Assembly (NCBI GenBank): GCA_031267155.1
Contig: JAIRZR010000294.1
Coordinates: 1 to 15,802, forward strand
DNA length: 15,802 nucleotides
Direction of reading: 5' to 3'
From: Prevotellaceae bacterium
GTDB taxonomy: Bacteria > Bacteroidota > Bacteroidia > Bacteroidales > UBA932
Part shown: one piece after another, positions 1 to 7,462 of the stretch
Numbering within the stretch: the first letter of the stretch is position 1
Layout: every line of letters begins with the position of its first letter
Notes under the pieces: generated by a model
What the model saw: only the letters and a program-made list of their open reading frames with translations
Database searches by the model: none
What the model was told of the DNA's origin: nothing
Program-made: the position numbers and the translations under genes

Positions 1-152
1 GCGTCGGCATAAAGGATAAGAAACGTCGCCCACAGTTCGGCGATGTTCAGGGCGCCCGGGTTGTACTTCAACACCAGGTCGCGAAACTCGGTGAACAGTT
101 GAAACCATTCTTCGTTACGGAGTTTGTACAAATTCAATTTTAAAATCTTCAT
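1..152 (-). CDS. DUF6261-like protein, 5' part only
   Basis: A minus-strand reading frame opens with ATG at 152-150 and runs off the left edge, so only about 50 N-terminal residues are visible. They begin MKILKLNLYKLRNEEWFQLF and continue with an acidic and aromatic segment (TEFRDLVLKY) and then NPGALNIAELW. This opening resembles the DUF6261 family of Bacteroidales as I remember it, where proteins start with a short basic/leucine stretch followed by L-R-N-E-E/H-x-F. The function of that family is unknown to me. No signal peptide is visible. The region just upstream is AT-rich with no clear Shine-Dalgarno, which is normal in this phylum. A hairpin repeat array lies about 180 bases upstream. 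The coding call is fairly safe because codon use looks natural; the family name is a recognition from partial sequence and less certain. Confidence 0.6.
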   Translation of the reverse strand, partial: MKILKLNLYKLRNEEWFQLFTEFRDLVLKYNPGALNIAELWATFLILYAD

Positions 153-330
153 ATCTGAAATATTTTACTGGTTTATAAATAGAAAATTATATTATTTATT
201 CTTTTTAAATTCGATCAGCTCAACAGGCGCTCCATCATGCAGTGGCAGTTCATGTTCCTGCCTTGCTTTAAAAATATCTTTCATCTTACTGAATTTATAT
301 TGTTTGAAATGTTTATTCGCGTATCAGTCG
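153..330. other. AT-rich intergenic leader without a gene
   Basis: This stretch lies between the start of the partial gene on the left and the repeat array on the right. It is AT-rich, especially 155-215, and probably holds the promoter of the partial minus-strand gene, but I found no perfect TAnnTTTG box there. I see no open frame with convincing protein-like composition. Confidence 0.4.
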
Positions 331-574
331 CTTCGGAGCCTGCCGAAAGGGGCTTGCACCCCTGCAAAACGGTTTCGCCACCTGGCGAAAGAGGTTTACA
401 CCCCTGCAGGACGGTTTCGCCACCTGGCGAAAGCAGTTTGCACCCCTGCAAAGTGGTTTCGCCATTTGGCGAAAGAGGTTTGCACCCCTGCAAGACGGTT
501 TCGCTACTTGGCGAAAGCAGTTTGCACCCCTGCAGGACGGTTTCGGCAAGCGCCGAAAGAGGTTTGCCGAAACC
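331..574. repeat. Array of six 42-bp two-hairpin tandem repeats
   Basis: Six copies of an 18-base inverted repeat start at 331, 373, 415, 457, 499 and 541, exactly 42 bases apart. The typical copy is TTTCGCC-acct-GGCGAAA. In the outer copies the stem changes on both sides: the 541 copy is TTTCGGC-aagc-GCCGAAA, and the 331 copy has CTTCGG facing CCGAAA. Between copies lies a second hairpin, TTGCA-CCCC-TGCAA, perfect at 437-452 (TTTGCA/TGCAAA) and weakened at 395-410. The four bases after the first hairpin alternate GAGG, GCAG, GAGG, GCAG, GAGG from the second copy on, so the array also has an 84-base period. It ends with GGTTT-gccg-AAACC at 561-574. Because 42 is divisible by three, several frames stay open across it and produce repetitive hypothetical peptides. 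I regard these as artefacts. It may be a structured RNA, a REP/BIME-like element or a protein-binding array; the function is not known. Confidence 0.85.
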
Positions 575-625
575 GTCGCTGAACGATATGTAAAGGATAT
601 CCTGTGCCCGTCCATTCCGCAGGGT

Positions 626-1675
626 TTATTTCAGTGAAATGACGGAGATTGTCTGCACCGGGTCGGCGGCCTGCTTTCCGGAATCGAGGTCGATGTTCGA
701 GACATACACCCTGTCTCCCCGGCGGATACATTCGGAAGGAGTGTCGAGTTCGCCGTTTGCGCCGGTTTCGAAGGCTTTGCTTTTAGCGACTGTCTGCGAA
801 GCGCGGGTTTTCGTGTCTATCTTCAGGACGGCATTGCCGGCGAAATCGGCTATCCAGAGATTGTCCTCGCCGTCGATCTGCATCCCGTCAAGACTCATCG
901 CTCCTTCGGGACGGCAGAAGACTTCGGAAGTCAGCACCTTTCCCTGCGCGTCGAAAGTGTATTTCATCACTTCCACGTCTCCAAAATTGTTTACATACAG
1001 GCTGCCCTTCGAGTCGAGACCTATCCCGTTTGCTCCCACGGCCTGTTCCCTGTTTTTCGTTTCAAACGAAAGGATGAGATGCGGGTCGTTCATTCCGCTT
1101 ACAGTCAGCGTGTCTTCGCCGCTCAGCTCGTCGAGTGTGAAGCGGTACACTCCGCTCATGTATTTGCCGGATGCGCCCAGATTTGTTTCGGCCACGTAGA
1201 GGTAATTGCCGCGGCTGGCGATGCCGTTGGAAGCGTTCATACCGTTCACAACCAGCTCGCCACGCTGCGGCTTTCCGTTTTCAATCACAACCCTGATAAC
1301 GCCTGCCTGGTTCGGCTCATCCGTACAGAACGACTGGTTGTCGGAGACGTACATGTTGCCGTCCGCGGCAAAAACAAGTCCCAGGGGGGAAGCTTTTCCC
1401 GTTTTGCTGTTGACGGGCAGCACAAAGAAATCTTCGAGCGTTTCTTCCGGCGAAATCCGCGCAATCTTGCCCGGATGCTTCCATCCGGATGCAACCTGAT
1501 TGATCGACACGTATATATATCCGTCCTTTCCTATCGTGCATCCGTCGGGACTGCTGTACGATTCGGGCAGGGGTTTCCCGCCAAGCAGGGCGGGCTGTTT
1601 CAGTTCCGCGGTCTGGCAGCTGCCGCATGTCAGGCACAGCGCGAACAGTGATAAAACTGCTAAATTTGTCTTCAT
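626..1675 (-). CDS. SMP-30/gluconolactonase-like beta-propeller lipoprotein
   Basis: A 349-residue protein. The N-terminus MKTNLAVLSLFALCLTCGSC is a lipoprotein-type signal with Cys20 as the probable lipidated residue, although C-G-S-C is not a classic lipobox. The mature part has the recurring short beta-blade motifs of the SMP-30/gluconolactonase/LRE family: G-x-(I/L)-Y-V-S near 52-57, NGIA at 150-153, GANGIGLD at 214-221 and LDGMQID at 262-268. In the family the Asn of NGI and the Asp of the (P/L)DGM motif bind the divalent metal; here these would be Asn216 and Asp263. The N-terminal metal-ligand Glu of characterised members is not obvious; Asp44 in SPDG is the nearest candidate. A lactone hydrolase on sugar acids, or a non-catalytic binding propeller, are both possible. 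It lies 34 bases downstream of the GH127-like gene in the same direction, so the two probably share a transcript. Substrate is unknown. Confidence 0.8.
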   Translation of the reverse strand: MKTNLAVLSLFALCLTCGSCQTAELKQPALLGGKPLPESYSSPDGCTIGKDGYIYVSINQVASGWKHPGKIARISPEETLEDFFVLPVNSKTGKASPLGLVFAADGNMYVSDNQSFCTDEPNQAGVIRVVIENGKPQRGELVVNGMNASNGIASRGNYLYVAETNLGASGKYMSGVYRFTLDELSGEDTLTVSGMNDPHLILSFETKNREQAVGANGIGLDSKGSLYVNNFGDVEVMKYTFDAQGKVLTSEVFCRPEGAMSLDGMQIDGEDNLWIADFAGNAVLKIDTKTRASQTVAKSKAFETGANGELDTPSECIRRGDRVYVSNIDLDSGKQAADPVQTISVISLK

Positions 1676-1709
1676 ACCATTATAATATATTATCTGTGTT
1701 TAAAAAATT

Positions 1710-3626
1710 CTATTTCACTCCGTCCCTTACAAGCGGGAAGACCGAAAAAACCTGATTCGAAATCAGCCAGTACGGCACGAAAGTGTGCAGGGTATCGCCC
1801 TCTATCGAAAAGTGCAGATGCCCGGAGTCGTCGTGAACCAGCTGTTTTTCGAGGTTTGAAGCCTCAATCTCGTGTGGAGCCTTGTCGCCGCCCACGGAAG
1901 CAAGGAGAATCGGGCCGTATTCCACAGCGTAGCGTTCATATCCGGCAACGGTATCGACGCCCGTGTAGCGTGTAACTCTGGGCTTAAGCGGCAAAGTGAA
2001 ATCGACCCTGTCGCCGTCCGCCCATTTGCGCGAAAGTTCCGCATAGCTGCCGGGCTTGCCGGTGGCGTATTTTTTGCCGTTTACGGATATTTCGACCTTC
2101 TGCGCCGCCCACGAGGGTATCCTCACCCGCAGGTTCATCTTTACGGGAAACTGCATGCCGAGGGTCATGCCTACCTGCGGACTGAACGGGAAACTGCCGT
2201 CGAGCGTGAGGCTGACGGGCTGTTCCTTCACTTTCCAGCTGATTGTCGAGGGTTCGTAAAGATTGACGTACAGCCCGTCGGAGGCAATGGAATAGATGTA
2301 TTCCGGGAGCGAGCCGAGGAGGCGCGTTCCCTGTCCCTCGCAGCAGGTGTTTTCCGCTCTCCGCGGATTTTCCTTTTTGCCCTGCATTCTGGCGTGATAG
2401 CGTATATATCCGTTGTCCTTCTGGTTGGCCAGAATGACGTTGTAGATTGACTTTTCTATTTCGGCAACGTATTTTTCCTGATTCGGAAACAGTCGGTGAA
2501 ATCTCTGGTTGAACTTTATCCAGAACACGCTTCCACAAGTCTCGCCCGTATGTCCGTAGGAAGTAAGGTAGTACGAATGTGGCGGATGTGCGTGATCGTC
2601 CTTTCCGCGGCTGCGGTTTCCGTGCTCGTCGGCGCTCCACTTGCCTTCGCAGATTGCGATGCTTCCGCCGGGGTGTTCCCACTTGTCGTGAATCAGCTGC
2701 CAGGCTCCGAGCATGGCGTCGAGATACGTTTTGTCGCCGGTGGCGAGGTAATGGTCGAGATAGGCTTCGAAGCTCGTGATCAGGTAGCTGTGCGGATCCT
2801 GCAGGGGATACTGCCATACGGCTTCGTCGCGTCCGGCAGCGAGTTCGTCCATCCACCAGTCGCAAACGTAGTACTTTTCGGCAACCTGCAGGTCTTCGGG
2901 CATACCGACGGGCGACAGGTATGTGCGCGTGCTGGCGATGTGTCCCTGATGGCTGTTGTAGTCCCAGTGCAGCAGTTTTGGCAGCATCTCGTCCCAGCGG
3001 TTGAACCAGTTGGCATGTCCGCGCAGCAGTCCGTATGCTTTCGGATTTCCGGCGATGGCGGCATCAATCAGTCCGTGCGTAAGCCATGCGCGGGCATAGT
3101 TGGGTTCCTCGCTGCGGGCGCTGTCGGGACGGTAGGGCAGGATGTAGCCGTTGGGTTCGCGGCAGTCCTCGATTCCGTCGATCAGCTCGTTCAGGCGTCT
3201 CTCCAGTTCGGGATGCTCAATCCAGCGGAGCGTGTTTCCGGCGCCCATCAGGAAACGTCCGGCGCTCGAGCCTCTCAAGTGTGTATCCCAAAAGCCTACC
3301 TGTTTGACCGAATCGGGTTCAAATTCCTTTCCCGCCCTGATGCGGAAAGGCTCCAGCATGTGATTCACCGAAAAGGAATTGAGCAGGTAGGAAATGTTCA
3401 GCTCAAGCGCGGATTTGAATACTCCCTTTTCGGAAACAGCGACGCCTTCGGATGGCGTTGCTACCTTTAGCGCAGCGGGTTTCCATGTGGACGGATCACT
3501 CGACTGCAGCCGGGTTTTGTACTCGCTTGCAGGCAGGGAATAGTCCAGTGCAGGTTTTTCTTTTTCCGCTCCCGGCGCACAGCCGGCAAACAGCAGGCAT
3601 GTCAATGCGATTCTAATTGCTTTCAT
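1710..3626 (-). CDS. GH127/DUF1680-family beta-L-arabinofuranosidase-like lipoprotein
   Basis: From the start chosen here, a 638-residue protein with the signal MKAIRIALTCLLFAGC, a good lipobox with lipidated Cys16, so it is probably anchored in an outer or periplasmic membrane face. The body matches the DUF1680 glycoside hydrolases (GH127 and related GH146): an all-helical (alpha/alpha)6 barrel followed by beta domains. The zinc-cysteine active site described for HypBA1 (Glu338, Cys340, Cys417, Cys418, with Cys417 as nucleophile) appears conserved as GETC (Glu362, Cys364) and TCCEG (Cys428, Cys429). I therefore expect an active retaining hydrolase acting on beta-L-arabinofuranosides or a similar plant or glycoprotein sugar; the exact substrate cannot be read from sequence. 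An ATG at 3650 would add eight residues, but the Shine-Dalgarno lies inside that extension, so 3626 is preferred. No SusC/SusD pair accompanies it. Confidence 0.87.
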   Translation of the reverse strand: MKAIRIALTCLLFAGCAPGAEKEKPALDYSLPASEYKTRLQSSDPSTWKPAALKVATPSEGVAVSEKGVFKSALELNISYLLNSFSVNHMLEPFRIRAGKEFEPDSVKQVGFWDTHLRGSSAGRFLMGAGNTLRWIEHPELERRLNELIDGIEDCREPNGYILPYRPDSARSEEPNYARAWLTHGLIDAAIAGNPKAYGLLRGHANWFNRWDEMLPKLLHWDYNSHQGHIASTRTYLSPVGMPEDLQVAEKYYVCDWWMDELAAGRDEAVWQYPLQDPHSYLITSFEAYLDHYLATGDKTYLDAMLGAWQLIHDKWEHPGGSIAICEGKWSADEHGNRSRGKDDHAHPPHSYYLTSYGHTGETCGSVFWIKFNQRFHRLFPNQEKYVAEIEKSIYNVILANQKDNGYIRYHARMQGKKENPRRAENTCCEGQGTRLLGSLPEYIYSIASDGLYVNLYEPSTISWKVKEQPVSLTLDGSFPFSPQVGMTLGMQFPVKMNLRVRIPSWAAQKVEISVNGKKYATGKPGSYAELSRKWADGDRVDFTLPLKPRVTRYTGVDTVAGYERYAVEYGPILLASVGGDKAPHEIEASNLEKQLVHDDSGHLHFSIEGDTLHTFVPYWLISNQVFSVFPLVRDGVK

Positions 3627-3633
3627 AAATATG

Positions 3634-3642
3634 CTCCTCTTT
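3634..3642 (-). promoter_or_regulatory. Strong Shine-Dalgarno that fixes the GH127-like start
   Basis: Read on the minus strand, AAAGAGGAG lies seven bases before the ATG at 3626-3624. Its position inside the frame opened by the ATG at 3650 argues that translation starts at 3626. Such a strong site is unusual in Bacteroidota, where most genes lack one. Confidence 0.7.
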
Positions 3643-3684
3643 ATTGTCATTAAAATATGGAATTATACATAATAATTTACGCCG

Positions 3685-3692
3685 CAAAATTA
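3685..3692 (-). promoter_or_regulatory. Bacteroidetes -7 box for the GH127/SMP-30 unit
   Basis: The minus-strand sequence TAATTTTG fits the Bacteroidetes housekeeping -7 consensus TAnnTTTG. It lies about 60 bases before the preferred start codon. A clear -33 TTTG was not found at the expected distance, so this rests on the -7 box and position. Confidence 0.55.
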
Positions 3693-3787
3693 GACTTTTC
3701 TTTTTAAATATGAAAAAATAATAATTCGGGGATGCTTTGAGATAATTTTTTCAAAAGAAATTTAGCTTTTTATTGATAATTAAACGC

Positions 3788-3795
3788 TACCTTTG
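3788..3795 (+). promoter_or_regulatory. Bacteroidetes -7 box driving riboswitch and btuB
   Basis: TACCTTTG fits TAnnTTTG exactly and sits about a dozen bases before the first element of the riboswitch, placing the transcript start near 3800. The -33 region is T-rich but has no exact TTTG. The divergent -7 box of the GH127-like gene lies only about 100 bases away. Confidence 0.65.
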
Positions 3796-3806
3796 CGGGG
3801 ATTTTT

Positions 3807-4004
3807 GGCTTGCAATTCCGCCGTCTGCGGAAACGCAATTAAAAGGGAATCAGGTGCAAATCCTTGAACAGACCCGCTGCTGTAAGTTTCGCCAAAGTCT
3901 TCGAAAATACTTGAGACCACTGAAAAAGATAATATCTTTTCGGGAAGGGATTTCGGAGATGAAACAAGTCAGAAGACCTGCCGGAAAGAAGTTAAATGCA
4001 AGGC
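3807..4004 (+). promoter_or_regulatory. Cobalamin (adenosylcobalamin-type) riboswitch
   Basis: The segment carries the conserved blocks of a cobalamin riboswitch in the right order: AAAAGGGAATCAGGTG at 3841-3856, then ACCCGCTGCTGTAA at 3872-3885, CCACTG at 3917-3922, CGGGAAGG at 3941-3948, and the B12 box AAGTCAGAAGACCTGCC at 3966-3982. The last differs from the usual AGYCAGGAGACCTGCC by one base. A closing helix can form between TTCCG (3816-3820) and CGGAA (3982-3986), and an outer one between CTTGCA (3809-3814) and TGCAAG (3997-4002); both pairings are my inference. It lies directly upstream of a BtuB-like receptor, so bound cobalamin should reduce receptor expression. About 80 bases separate it from the start codon, and no convincing strong terminator lies between, so control at translation is as likely as at transcription. 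Confidence 0.93.
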
Positions 4005-4085
4005 TTTCGCGGAATGGAGCCGGACAAATGTCTGTTTTTACATACGGTTTACCGTTTTCCCCCGAAGTCATTTTTGATAGTGTAA

Positions 4086-6095
4086 ATGAAACATTTTTAT
4101 CTTTTTACGGTCATACTGCTTTTATCCGGAGCAAGCCGTGTTTTTGCCCAGAATATTGATACCGTAAAAGTTTACAATCTCGGCGAGGTTGTGATAGTGG
4201 GATACAACACAAGGGAAATTATTCCCGTTCAGCAGCTTCGGGGAAAAGAACTGGAGAATCTGAGCGCTCATTCCGTCGCCGACGCGATACGGTATTTTTC
4301 AGGAGTGCAAATCAAGGACTATGGAGGAATAGGGGGATTGAAAACCATCAATATACGCAGTATGGGAAGTCAACATGCCGGTATTTTTTACGACGGTATC
4401 GAAATGGGAAATGCTCAAAACGGAATTGTTGATCTGGGGCGCTTTTCTCTGGACAACATGGAAGCCATTTCCATGTATAACGGGCAGAAAAGCGCCATAT
4501 TTCAGCCGGCTAAGGATTTTGGATCGGCAGGCTCGGTGTATTTGCAGACACGTGTTCCCGTTTTTGCGCCCGACACAAAAAACAATTTCAAGGCGACATT
4601 CAAAAGCGGTTCGTTTGACCTGCTGAATCCTTCGCTGCTGTGGGAGAACAGGCTGAATGACAGGTTAAGCGCGCAGTTAAGCGCGGAATACATGCGGACA
4701 AGCGGGAAATACAAATTCAGCTACCGGAAAACCGGCGGATACGATACCACCGAAGTCCGGAAAAACGGGGATGTGTATGCATTGCGCTTAGAATCGGGAC
4801 TGTTCGGGAAAATCAGTTCGGGAGAGTGGAAGGCGAAACTGTATTACTACAATTCCGAACGCGGATATCCGGGAGCGTCCGTTCGCGAAAAACCGGGGGA
4901 ATACTCGCATCAGGACAGACAGTGGGATTCGAATGTGTTCCTGCAGTCATCTTTCAGGAAGCAATTTAACGAAACTTACAGCATGTTGCTGAGCGGAAAA
5001 TATGCATACGACTATCTGCATTATTTGTCCGACCCGCGTGTGGACGTTAGCACAATGTATATCGAAAACCGTTACATACAGCAGGAAGTATATCTTTCGT
5101 CGGCTAACCGCTTCACTGTCCTGCCAGCCCTGAGCGCCAACATATCCGTCGATTTTCAATGGAACAGGCTGAATGCCGATTTGCTCGATTTTGTTTATCC
5201 CAGCCGTTACACTGCGCTGGCGGCGGCGGCGACTTCCCTGCATCTCAAAAAACTGAAACTGCAGGCTTCCCTTCTGGCAACGTTTATGCACGAAACAACG
5301 CGCAGCGGCTACAGCGCTGCCGGCGACAGGGACGAATATACTCCGACATTTACAGCCTCCTTTCGTCCCTGGGAAAAAATAGACCTGAACCTGCGCGGAT
5401 TCTACAAGCGTATTTTCCGAATGCCGACGCTAAACGATTTGTATTATACGTTTATAGGAAACATTAATCTCGATCCCGAATACACGAACCAGTACGATAT
5501 CGGCTTCACATTCAGCCGTAAATTCGAGAAAACAGTATTGAAGCATATCGAATTTCAGGCGGATGCGTATTTCAATCAGGTTGAAAACAAAATTGTTGCC
5601 GTGCCGACTTCCAATCAGTTCCGCTGGACGATGCTCAATCTCGGATATGTGGAAATACGCGGCATGGATATGTCGATGCAGGCGAACTGTATGGTATATA
5701 AGGATTTTATGTTCAATGGCAGGCTCAATTATACTTACCAGAAGGCACAGGATTTCACCGGAGGCAGCAGTTACCGTGGAGGGCAAATTCCTTATATTCC
5801 ATGGCATAGCGGTTCTCTGGTTCTGAATGCAGAATACGGAAGCTGGAATCTGAACTACAGTTTCATCTATACCGGCGAACGCTATCACAGGGTGGCAAAT
5901 ATCCCCGAAAACTATATCAAGGCTTGGTACACAAACGATTTATCTCTGTCAAGGGAACTTGTCCTGAAAAAAATAAAGATACGCCTGAGCGCAGAAGTCA
6001 ATAATATTTTTAACCAGCAGTATGAAGTGGTTCTGCGATATCCGATGCCCGGCACAAATTTCAGATTCGTGATTAATACCGAATGGATAAAATAA
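4086..6095 (+). CDS. btuB: TonB-dependent vitamin B12 receptor, BtuB-like
   Basis: A 669-residue outer-membrane receptor. The signal peptide ends at VFA|Q (residues 21/22). A TonB box-like EVVIV near residue 34 is followed by a plug domain (about 45-155) with SVADAIRYFSGVQIKDYGG and INIRSMGSQHAGIFYDGIEM. The rest is a 22-strand type barrel with alternating aromatic strands and a family-typical NNIFNQQYEVV-type end. The last residues are NTEWIK, so the C-terminus does not end in the usual Phe. The B12 assignment rests mainly on the cobalamin riboswitch immediately upstream; the protein alone would only give 'TonB-dependent receptor, BtuB/cirA type'. It should import cobalamin or another corrinoid using TonB-ExbBD energy. 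It appears monocistronic: the next gene is convergent only 47 bases on, and no BtuG, BtuCDF or cobalamin-remodelling gene is adjacent. Length is normal for Bacteroidota BtuB proteins. Confidence 0.88.
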   Translation: MKHFYLFTVILLLSGASRVFAQNIDTVKVYNLGEVVIVGYNTREIIPVQQLRGKELENLSAHSVADAIRYFSGVQIKDYGGIGGLKTINIRSMGSQHAGIFYDGIEMGNAQNGIVDLGRFSLDNMEAISMYNGQKSAIFQPAKDFGSAGSVYLQTRVPVFAPDTKNNFKATFKSGSFDLLNPSLLWENRLNDRLSAQLSAEYMRTSGKYKFSYRKTGGYDTTEVRKNGDVYALRLESGLFGKISSGEWKAKLYYYNSERGYPGASVREKPGEYSHQDRQWDSNVFLQSSFRKQFNETYSMLLSGKYAYDYLHYLSDPRVDVSTMYIENRYIQQEVYLSSANRFTVLPALSANISVDFQWNRLNADLLDFVYPSRYTALAAAATSLHLKKLKLQASLLATFMHETTRSGYSAAGDRDEYTPTFTASFRPWEKIDLNLRGFYKRIFRMPTLNDLYYTFIGNINLDPEYTNQYDIGFTFSRKFEKTVLKHIEFQADAYFNQVENKIVAVPTSNQFRWTMLNLGYVEIRGMDMSMQANCMVYKDFMFNGRLNYTYQKAQDFTGGSSYRGGQIPYIPWHSGSLVLNAEYGSWNLNYSFIYTGERYHRVANIPENYIKAWYTNDLSLSRELVLKKIKIRLSAEVNNIFNQQYEVVLRYPMPGTNFRFVINTEWIK

Positions 6096-6142
6096 CTGAT
6101 TCTGCTGTTATCTGAATGGAAACAAGTCTGGATTACTTTTGA

Positions 6143-7462
6143 CTAAAACCCGCTAAAATCCACATTATCGAACAGCAGGGAGGGGATTCTTCTCGAAGAA
6201 TTTAATCTCGGATCGTTGCCGATTTCCTGAATATTGTTCCAAAGCGTCAGCATGTTGCCTGTGATATTCATTTCGTTAATCGGTTTAGTCGGTTTACCCT
6301 TTTCGATAAGGAAGCCTTCTATTCCGAAAGAGAAATCGCCGGTACTTCCGTTACTGTTTCCGCCGTTAAATCCTGTAACCCAGATTCCCCTGTCAATTGA
6401 ATCAAGAATCTGTTCGTGGGATCTTGTTCCCGGATCCAGATTCACAATCGAGGGGGATGATACGGTCGGTTCCATATTCAGTTTGGCGGCATTGTAGGTA
6501 TCAATGAAATAAGTTTTAAGAACTCCCTTTTCTATCAGGTTTCTTTTCACTGTTGCCACGCCTTCTCCGTCGAACATTCTTGCGCCGAAAGCCCCTTTGA
6601 TGTGGGGATTGTCGACAATTGTAATCCTGTCCGAAATGATTTTCTCGTCCAGTTTATTGATAAGGAAGGAATTTTTTTGATGCAAAGCACGTCCGTTCAT
6701 TGCAGACAGCAAAGGCGACAGCAGGTATGCCGACTGCGTGTTATCCAGCAGCATGGGATATTTACCCGAATTGATTTTCCTCTGTCCCAGCTTTTGCAGT
6801 GTCCGTTCGTATGCTTTTCTGCCTATATTGTCCCTGATTAGCTGGTCGAAATGCAAAGCCGACTCGAACCATGACGAACTTGGACGGGCGTCGCCTCCGT
6901 CTTTCATTGCGACAGTCGAATACAGGGAATAGCTCGAGTGAGCCGTTTCGCCCTCGAATCCGTTGCTTGCAATCATATACAGGAAACTGTCGCCGTCGCC
7001 ATATTCCGCTGTTATTGAAATAATTCTGGGATCGTTGCCGTATATCTCGTCCACCATATTACGGGCAAGGGCGAGTTTGGTATCGACATTTATTTTCTCG
7101 AATTTTTCGTCGAAAGTATCCAGGGTAAACATCCTGCCCGTGTAGTATCTCGAAGGATCGGGCAAAGTCCGCATCGGATCCCTGTCGAGGTAACGGCTTG
7201 ATTCTATTGCAGAAGATATAAATTTGAACAGACCTGTCTTTTCCATCCGGTTTGTAGAGCAGGAGCCGTACCGGTCATCAACAAAAAGTTCTATCTCCAT
7301 TCTGTTTTCCGATGCCTGCTGCAGTTTATCAAGGTTTTTATCCCTGTATTCGAAGGCGCTGCTGGAGCCGGCGTCAATTGAAACCCTCGCGGCGCCTGCT
7401 CCCCTGTCCAGCGCAAACTGCATAGCCTCTCCCGCCAAAGCTTTATGTTCGGCAGAAATCAT
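6143..7462 (-). CDS. PmbA/TldE-like subunit of the TldD/E protease family
   Basis: A 439-residue cytosolic protein. The C-terminal third carries the U62/PmbA family signature: GTRSHEQILDSIDRGIWVTG, then GDFSFGIEGFLIEKGK and INEMNITGNMLTLWNNI. The upstream part has GAFGARMFDGEGVATVKRNL. I see no HExxxH zinc motif, so this is the TldE/PmbA type rather than the catalytic TldD partner. In characterised systems TldD and TldE form a heterodimeric metalloprotease in which only TldD holds zinc. No tldD lies in the window, so a partner would be encoded elsewhere or beyond it. The start ATG overlaps the stop of the upstream thioredoxin-like gene by four bases (ATGA), indicating translational coupling at the 3' end of the sufE operon. 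The stop is 47 bases from the end of the convergent btuB; no obvious shared terminator is present. Confidence 0.87.
   Translation of the reverse strand: MISAEHKALAGEAMQFALDRGAGAARVSIDAGSSSAFEYRDKNLDKLQQASENRMEIELFVDDRYGSCSTNRMEKTGLFKFISSAIESSRYLDRDPMRTLPDPSRYYTGRMFTLDTFDEKFEKINVDTKLALARNMVDEIYGNDPRIISITAEYGDGDSFLYMIASNGFEGETAHSSYSLYSTVAMKDGGDARPSSSWFESALHFDQLIRDNIGRKAYERTLQKLGQRKINSGKYPMLLDNTQSAYLLSPLLSAMNGRALHQKNSFLINKLDEKIISDRITIVDNPHIKGAFGARMFDGEGVATVKRNLIEKGVLKTYFIDTYNAAKLNMEPTVSSPSIVNLDPGTRSHEQILDSIDRGIWVTGFNGGNSNGSTGDFSFGIEGFLIEKGKPTKPINEMNITGNMLTLWNNIQEIGNDPRLNSSRRIPSLLFDNVDFSGF

Noticed and set aside
331..574. Possible CRISPR array
   Set aside because: The units are contiguous 42-base repeats with no unique spacers, and no cas genes are present.
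237..615. Several overlapping repetitive open frames on both strands across the repeat array
   Set aside because: A 42-base unit without stop codons keeps frames open automatically. The peptides are repeats of the hairpins, with no start signal or independent support.
2496..3470. Long plus-strand open frame of 324 residues
   Set aside because: It lies wholly antisense to the GH127-like gene, whose active-site motifs confirm the minus strand is coding; composition is that of a shadow frame in GC-rich DNA.
3627..3650. Upstream ATG at 3650 as start of the GH127-like gene
   Set aside because: A strong Shine-Dalgarno lies within the extension and seven bases before the ATG at 3626, and the lipoprotein signal begins naturally at the latter.
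4021..4040. Small hairpin CGGAC-aaat-GTCTG followed by TTTTTA as riboswitch terminator
   Set aside because: The stem is only five pairs including a G-U; too weak to call a terminator, though it might take part in expression control.
3773..4159. Plus-strand open frame of 128 residues over the btuB leader
   Set aside because: It overlays the conserved elements of the cobalamin riboswitch and has no protein-like pattern.
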